Positions 60,662 to 64,000 of a DNA stretch of 64,000 nt are shown piece after piece. Both the position numbers and the translations under genes were made by a program. The stretch covers positions 27,607 to 91,606 of the forward strand of contig CAKNLK010000008.1 in the NCBI GenBank assembly GCA_930989535.1. The letters run 5' to 3'. Within the stretch, counting starts at the first letter, position 1; each line of letters begins with the position of its first letter. The notes below the pieces were generated by a model. That model worked only from the letters and a program-made list of their open reading frames with translations, did no database searches and was not told the origin of the DNA. This DNA is from an uncultured Clostridia bacterium (GTDB taxonomy: Bacteria > Bacillota > Clostridia > Christensenellales > Borkfalkiaceae).

Positions 60662-63436
60662 ATGATTTATTTTTTGAGCGCTTCGGGCGGCATTGCGCAC
60701 TGCATTCCCGAAAGCGTGTATCAAGGGTCGGCGGAGGGGAATACTCTGTACCTCGTATCGCCGCATGCGGCGAGCGCGGAGGTGAGCGCGGCGTTCCGCC
60801 TGCCCGACGGGACAATCACGCCCCGCTGCCGGCTGGAATATGCGGGGATATTGGAGGGGTATGCCGCCGAAAGCGGTGCCCCCGTGTGCGGCTGGCGCCT
60901 GGCGCTGCCCGCCTCCGTCACGGCGCAGTACGGCACGGTGCGGGTGCAGTTTTATTTTCTTTCGGCGGGGCAGGGGCAGGAGGCGAGCGCAAGCGCGCAG
61001 TTCACGGTGGAGCGCGGCGTGCCGTCGCAGCTGCCTTCCGCGCCCGAGGCGGACGCGTATGCGGACATCGTTTCGGAACTCACCGCTCTGCGCGCCGACC
61101 TAATCAACGGCTACTATGCCGCGCGCGCGGCCGTCGCCTGGAACGACGGGCACGTGTACGGCGCAAACGAGCTGGTGTTTTACCCTGCGGCGGGCACGCA
61201 CGGCGCGATTATGCAATCCAAAGTTTCCGACAATGCACAGCCGCCTTATACAGACGGAGCCTTGAATACGCAGTTTTGGGAAACGGTTGTAAGTTTTGAT
61301 ACCATTGCCGACGATTTTTTTGCGGACGTACATGCGGAGAGAGCGGCGGCGGAGGCCGCTAAAACGGCGGCGGAAAGCGCCCGCTCGGCGGCGGAGACGG
61401 CAGGGCAGAACGCAAAGCAGTCGGAGACGGCGGCGCAGGGATACGCGGGCGCCGCGTCGGGCAGTGCGGGGCAGGCGGCTTCTGCGGCGGAGGAGGCGGC
61501 TGGTTCTGCAACAGCGGCGGCACAGTCGGCAGGTTCTGCGGCGCAGAGCGCGGGAGAGGCGCAGGCTTCGGCAAGCCGCGCGCAGGCGATTGCGGACGGG
61601 CTCGGGGCGGTATACAAACCCGGCGGCTCCATTCCTTACGCGCAGCTGCCCGCGGCGCCGACGGAGGCGGAGCACGGGTATGTGTACAATATCTCCGATT
61701 CGTTCACCACCGATTCGCGCTTTGTCGAAGGGGCCGGGCTGCGGTGTGCGGCGGGCACGAACGTCGCGGTTGTGTTGAATGGCTCGCAGTACATGTACGA
61801 CGTGCAGGGAGCCATGGCCGACTTGACGGATTATGCGCAAATCGACGGCTCGTATCCGGATATGAGCGTCGGCAGTGCGGCGCATGCCGGCAGTGCGGAT
61901 TCGGCGGGGAGCGCCGCGAGTGCGACGAATGCCGACCATGCGTCTGCGGCGGACAGCGCGACAAATGCCAATCATGCGGCGACGGCCGACAGTGCGACAA
62001 ATGCCAACCACGCGGCTGCGGCGGACAGCGCGACGAAAGCCGCGCAGGACGGAGACGGGAACGATATCGCGGCAACCTATGCGAAGCAGAGCGGCACATA
62101 CCCGAATCTGACCGCCGGCTCGGCGCAGAAGGTGGCCCCGGCGGGGCAAATCGATTCGGGGGCACAGCTTTGGTGGGATTTTTTACATGTCCGGTATTCG
62201 GGCAGTGCGGTATCAAAAGCGGTTTTAAACGAGGTATTCCTCGTCAACGGCCTGCTGGATTACTTTGAATCGAGCGATACACATACAGAGGCGGCCGCGC
62301 TGTTGCAGCTGAAAGCAGTCTATCTGCCGCATACAAATGCGTGGAAAGAGTATTCGCTGGTGTATCTGAACGGGGATATCCCGTATACGCGGTTTTGCGT
62401 ATATGCGGATGCGGAAGGCCTGCACGTATCGCAGTACGGGACGCAAAGCGAAATGAATCTCGTGCCGCTCTCGTCCAAATCGTCCGGTTTTACGGTATCG
62501 TACGCAGGCGGCCCCGCAACGCCGCCCGAAGAGAAAAAAGAGCCCGAAGTGTTGCTGCCGATGTTAAACGGCACAACGCGGGTGTACACCTACAACGGTT
62601 CCGATTTTACGGCGCAAGCCGGCGACAGTTATATAATAGACGAGCCGAATATCGTATCCGGCGGCAATACATTGGCCGTCGGCGATTTGGTGCAGGATTC
62701 GAGCGGCACAATTCTGCGCCTGACGACGGTGAACGACGGCTCGGGGCTGGCAATCGGCACGGTGTTGGGGCGGCATATTCCGTATTATTTGAAACCGGGT
62801 ACCGGAATACCGAAATCGCACTTGGCGCAAGCCGTGCAAACCTCTCTCGGCAAGGCGGATACAGCGCTGCAGAGCGCGCCGGTTACGAGCGTCGCGGGGA
62901 AGACGGGCGCGGTAACGATTGCAAAAGGGGATGTCGGGCTTTCCAACGTCGACAACGTACAACAGTATTCCGCAAGCAATCCGCCGCCGTACCCCGTTTC
63001 GAGCGTGAACGGACAGACGGGAGCGGTAAATTTAACGACAGCCGACGCAGAGGTGTTATCCGGTTTGGCGTTTGACGAAGGATTTGGTCAAACTTCCGGA
63101 AATATTGTAGGATATAGAATCGGCAAACTGGTAGTAGTAACTGTGATATTTACCCCCGGCTCTTCAGGTGTAGCCTGGCGGGATTTGGCATTGGCTACAG
63201 GTTTACCGTTGCCCAGAGTGGAGGGGAAGTTAAACCCGAATCCGGAATACGTCGGCGTTTGTATTCCGGAAACGCCTTGTGAATTGACGGCAGACGGCAT
63301 TACTGATGTACAATTTAATCTAAGAATGTATGAAGGTTCGAGCCGATTATGGCTTCACAGATGTACAAAAACGAATGGTGCCGCTGTAGGCGCGGGCGTT
63401 AAATTTAAAGGAACCATTGCATATGTTTGTCAATAA
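60662..63436 (+). CDS. phage tail fibre-like protein
   Basis: 924 residues. An N-terminal beta domain (about 1-110, resembling baseplate BppU-type adaptors) is followed by a long alanine/glutamate/serine-rich coiled region (about 220-320, e.g. AAEAAKTAAESARSAAETAG). A repeat of the ATNADHASAADSATNANHA type lies near 410-465, and later the VTSVAGKTGAVTIAKGDVGL and VSSVNGQTGAVNLTTADA units typical of tail fibres appear. The C-terminal receptor-type end is richer in A/T. GGAGGG lies six bases before the ATG. Only one small tail gene accompanies it in this window. Confidence 0.8.
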   Translation: MIYFLSASGGIAHCIPESVYQGSAEGNTLYLVSPHAASAEVSAAFRLPDGTITPRCRLEYAGILEGYAAESGAPVCGWRLALPASVTAQYGTVRVQFYFLSAGQGQEASASAQFTVERGVPSQLPSAPEADAYADIVSELTALRADLINGYYAARAAVAWNDGHVYGANELVFYPAAGTHGAIMQSKVSDNAQPPYTDGALNTQFWETVVSFDTIADDFFADVHAERAAAEAAKTAAESARSAAETAGQNAKQSETAAQGYAGAASGSAGQAASAAEEAAGSATAAAQSAGSAAQSAGEAQASASRAQAIADGLGAVYKPGGSIPYAQLPAAPTEAEHGYVYNISDSFTTDSRFVEGAGLRCAAGTNVAVVLNGSQYMYDVQGAMADLTDYAQIDGSYPDMSVGSAAHAGSADSAGSAASATNADHASAADSATNANHAATADSATNANHAAAADSATKAAQDGDGNDIAATYAKQSGTYPNLTAGSAQKVAPAGQIDSGAQLWWDFLHVRYSGSAVSKAVLNEVFLVNGLLDYFESSDTHTEAAALLQLKAVYLPHTNAWKEYSLVYLNGDIPYTRFCVYADAEGLHVSQYGTQSEMNLVPLSSKSSGFTVSYAGGPATPPEEKKEPEVLLPMLNGTTRVYTYNGSDFTAQAGDSYIIDEPNIVSGGNTLAVGDLVQDSSGTILRLTTVNDGSGLAIGTVLGRHIPYYLKPGTGIPKSHLAQAVQTSLGKADTALQSAPVTSVAGKTGAVTIAKGDVGLSNVDNVQQYSASNPPPYPVSSVNGQTGAVNLTTADAEVLSGLAFDEGFGQTSGNIVGYRIGKLVVVTVIFTPGSSGVAWRDLALATGLPLPRVEGKLNPNPEYVGVCIPETPCELTADGITDVQFNLRMYEGSSRLWLHRCTKTNGAAVGAGVKFKGTIAYVCQ
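61880..62046 (+). repeat. short tandem repeats in the tail-fibre gene
   Basis: Units encoding AADSATNANHA-like heptad-length segments recur several times with near-identical DNA (GACAAATGCCAA and variants). Such repeats form triple-stranded fibre shafts and can change in number. Confidence 0.7.
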
Positions 63437-63447
63437 GGAGAAGAGAC

Positions 63448-63828
63448 ATGAAGTATCTAATAGGGAAAATAGGTGATAAATGGGAAGTTTTAGGGCCTCA
63501 GTGCACCGACCCGGCGGTGGAATTGGGCGGCACGGTAGATTCGGAAATATTCGGCTTACTGGATGGATTTCCGGGGGCGTATACAATCGAAAACGGAATC
63601 TTCCGGCAGCTGATGACGGTAGAACAAGTGCGGAGCGAAAAGCTGCGGGCGCGGCGCGAGGCGGAGTGTTTCCCGGTTATCAATCGCGGCGCGCTGTGGT
63701 ACGATAAACTGACGGCGGAGCAGAGGGCGGAGCTGTCGGCGTGGTACGAAGCGTGGTTAGACGCCCCGCAGACGGGCTTTGCACCGAGTAAACCGACTTG
63801 GCTGGAAAGTGCGTCTAAACAAAGCTGA
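63448..63828 (+). CDS. small phage tail-associated protein
   Basis: 126 residues. The C-terminal half RREAECFPVINRGALWYDKL, then ELSAWYEAWLDAPQTG, resembles tail-fibre assembly or XkdW-type proteins found behind tail fibres. AAGGAG lies eight bases before the ATG. It follows the fibre gene by 11 bases and both end at the terminator at 63844. Confidence 0.6.
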   Translation: MKYLIGKIGDKWEVLGPQCTDPAVELGGTVDSEIFGLLDGFPGAYTIENGIFRQLMTVEQVRSEKLRARREAECFPVINRGALWYDKLTAEQRAELSAWYEAWLDAPQTGFAPSKPTWLESASKQS

Positions 63829-63843
63829 ACAAGAAGGAAAAAG

Positions 63844-63877
63844 GGGGCTATCCGAATACGGATAGCCCCGGCTTTTT
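63844..63877 (+). terminator. intrinsic terminator of the tail genes
   Basis: GGGGCTATCCG pairs with CGGATAGCCCC (loop AATA), then GGCTTTTT. Confidence 0.85.
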
Positions 63878-63895
63878 CAGGATTCGATTCATTTA

Positions 63896-64000
63896 GCAGG
63901 AAAATTGCAACAGTATTTTGACAGGGCAAAGCAGATGCTCGGCCCCGCAATGCCGTACAAAGATATCGGCGCGTTCCGTCGTTCATACCGCTCGAAAGAG
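63896..64000 (+). pseudogene. possible C-terminal remnant of a phage minor capsid protein (cut by window end)
   Basis: An open frame reading KLQQYFDRAKQMLGPAMPYK and DIGAFRRSYRSKE has the spacing of the conserved C-terminal motif (Y...LG..AP...F.R.K) of SPP1 gp7-like minor head proteins. It begins just past a terminator with no start, so it would be a remnant or chance. The window ends before it can be judged. Confidence 0.25.

Noticed and set aside
61350..62046. Second CRISPR-like or satellite repeat
   Set aside because: In-frame tail-fibre repeats of varying length, with no spacers.
1..64000. tRNA, rRNA, tmRNA and RNase P genes
   Set aside because: I looked for TTC-type T-loop patterns, RNase P GAGGAAAGTCC and tmRNA ends and found none in gaps; GGTTCGAGCC near 63346 is inside the tail-fibre coding sequence.

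Overview
The window looks like a chromosomal segment of a GC-rich, strictly anaerobic, endospore-lineage Clostridia (Bacillota), probably from an animal gut. Supporting genes are a sigH-type sigma factor in the Bacillus-type mrnC-rlmB-sigH order, a CwlD-like cell-wall amidase, the oxygen-sensitive class III ribonucleotide reductase pair nrdD/nrdG, rubredoxin, a 2-hydroxyacyl-CoA dehydratase-type activase, and a secreted M60-like (mucinase-type) peptidase. A Christensenellales-like lineage is only a guess. Promoters are easy to read: many genes have a TTGNNN box 16-18 bp before TATAAT, often with an extended -10 (TGCTATAAT).

Layout. 0-6 kb: rplI (minus), then a two-cistron activase/dehydratase-like system and a cell-wall amidase. 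6.2-13.2 kb: mrnC-rlmB-sigH, dnaX-ebfC-recR, gpsA and a LURP-one/YxjI-like protein. 13.3-22.2 kb: a lipoprotein, then the proteostasis block tig-clpP-clpX-lon-engB. 22.3-29.6 kb: envelope genes (sugar transferase, membrane protein, uppP, zinc-ribbon protein, two lipoproteins, rhomboid) plus a ProB-like kinase. 29.6-37 kb: pgm-tkt (minus), tandem degV genes, proS. 37-43 kb: purine permease and adenine deaminase, minD/minE-like, and a deletion scar joining two gene fragments. 43-47 kb: nrdD, nrdG, dut, rubredoxin. 47-53 kb: a MarR regulator divergent from a heterodimeric ABC exporter, then a MATE exporter. 53-59.5 kb: the M60-like lipoprotein, a thioesterase, a TIM-barrel isomerase and pgi. 59.5-64 kb: an XRE regulator divergent from two paralogous small proteins, then a phage tail-fibre-like gene and a small tail gene, which suggests a prophage or its remnant at the right edge.

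The most unusual feature is a family of composite multi-hairpin intergenic repeats. Copies lie at about 10978-11300, 12333-12708, 16555-16914 (inverted), 37077-37260 (decayed) and 45389-45702. Several stems keep their pairing through compensatory base changes while loops and linkers stay similar. That implies selection on a folded RNA or single-stranded DNA, and I do not recognise the family.

Other points worth following: a leaderless mrnC transcript, a trigger factor with a histone-H1-like repetitive tail, a terminator/alternative hairpin in the purine permease leader, and an XRE operator pair.
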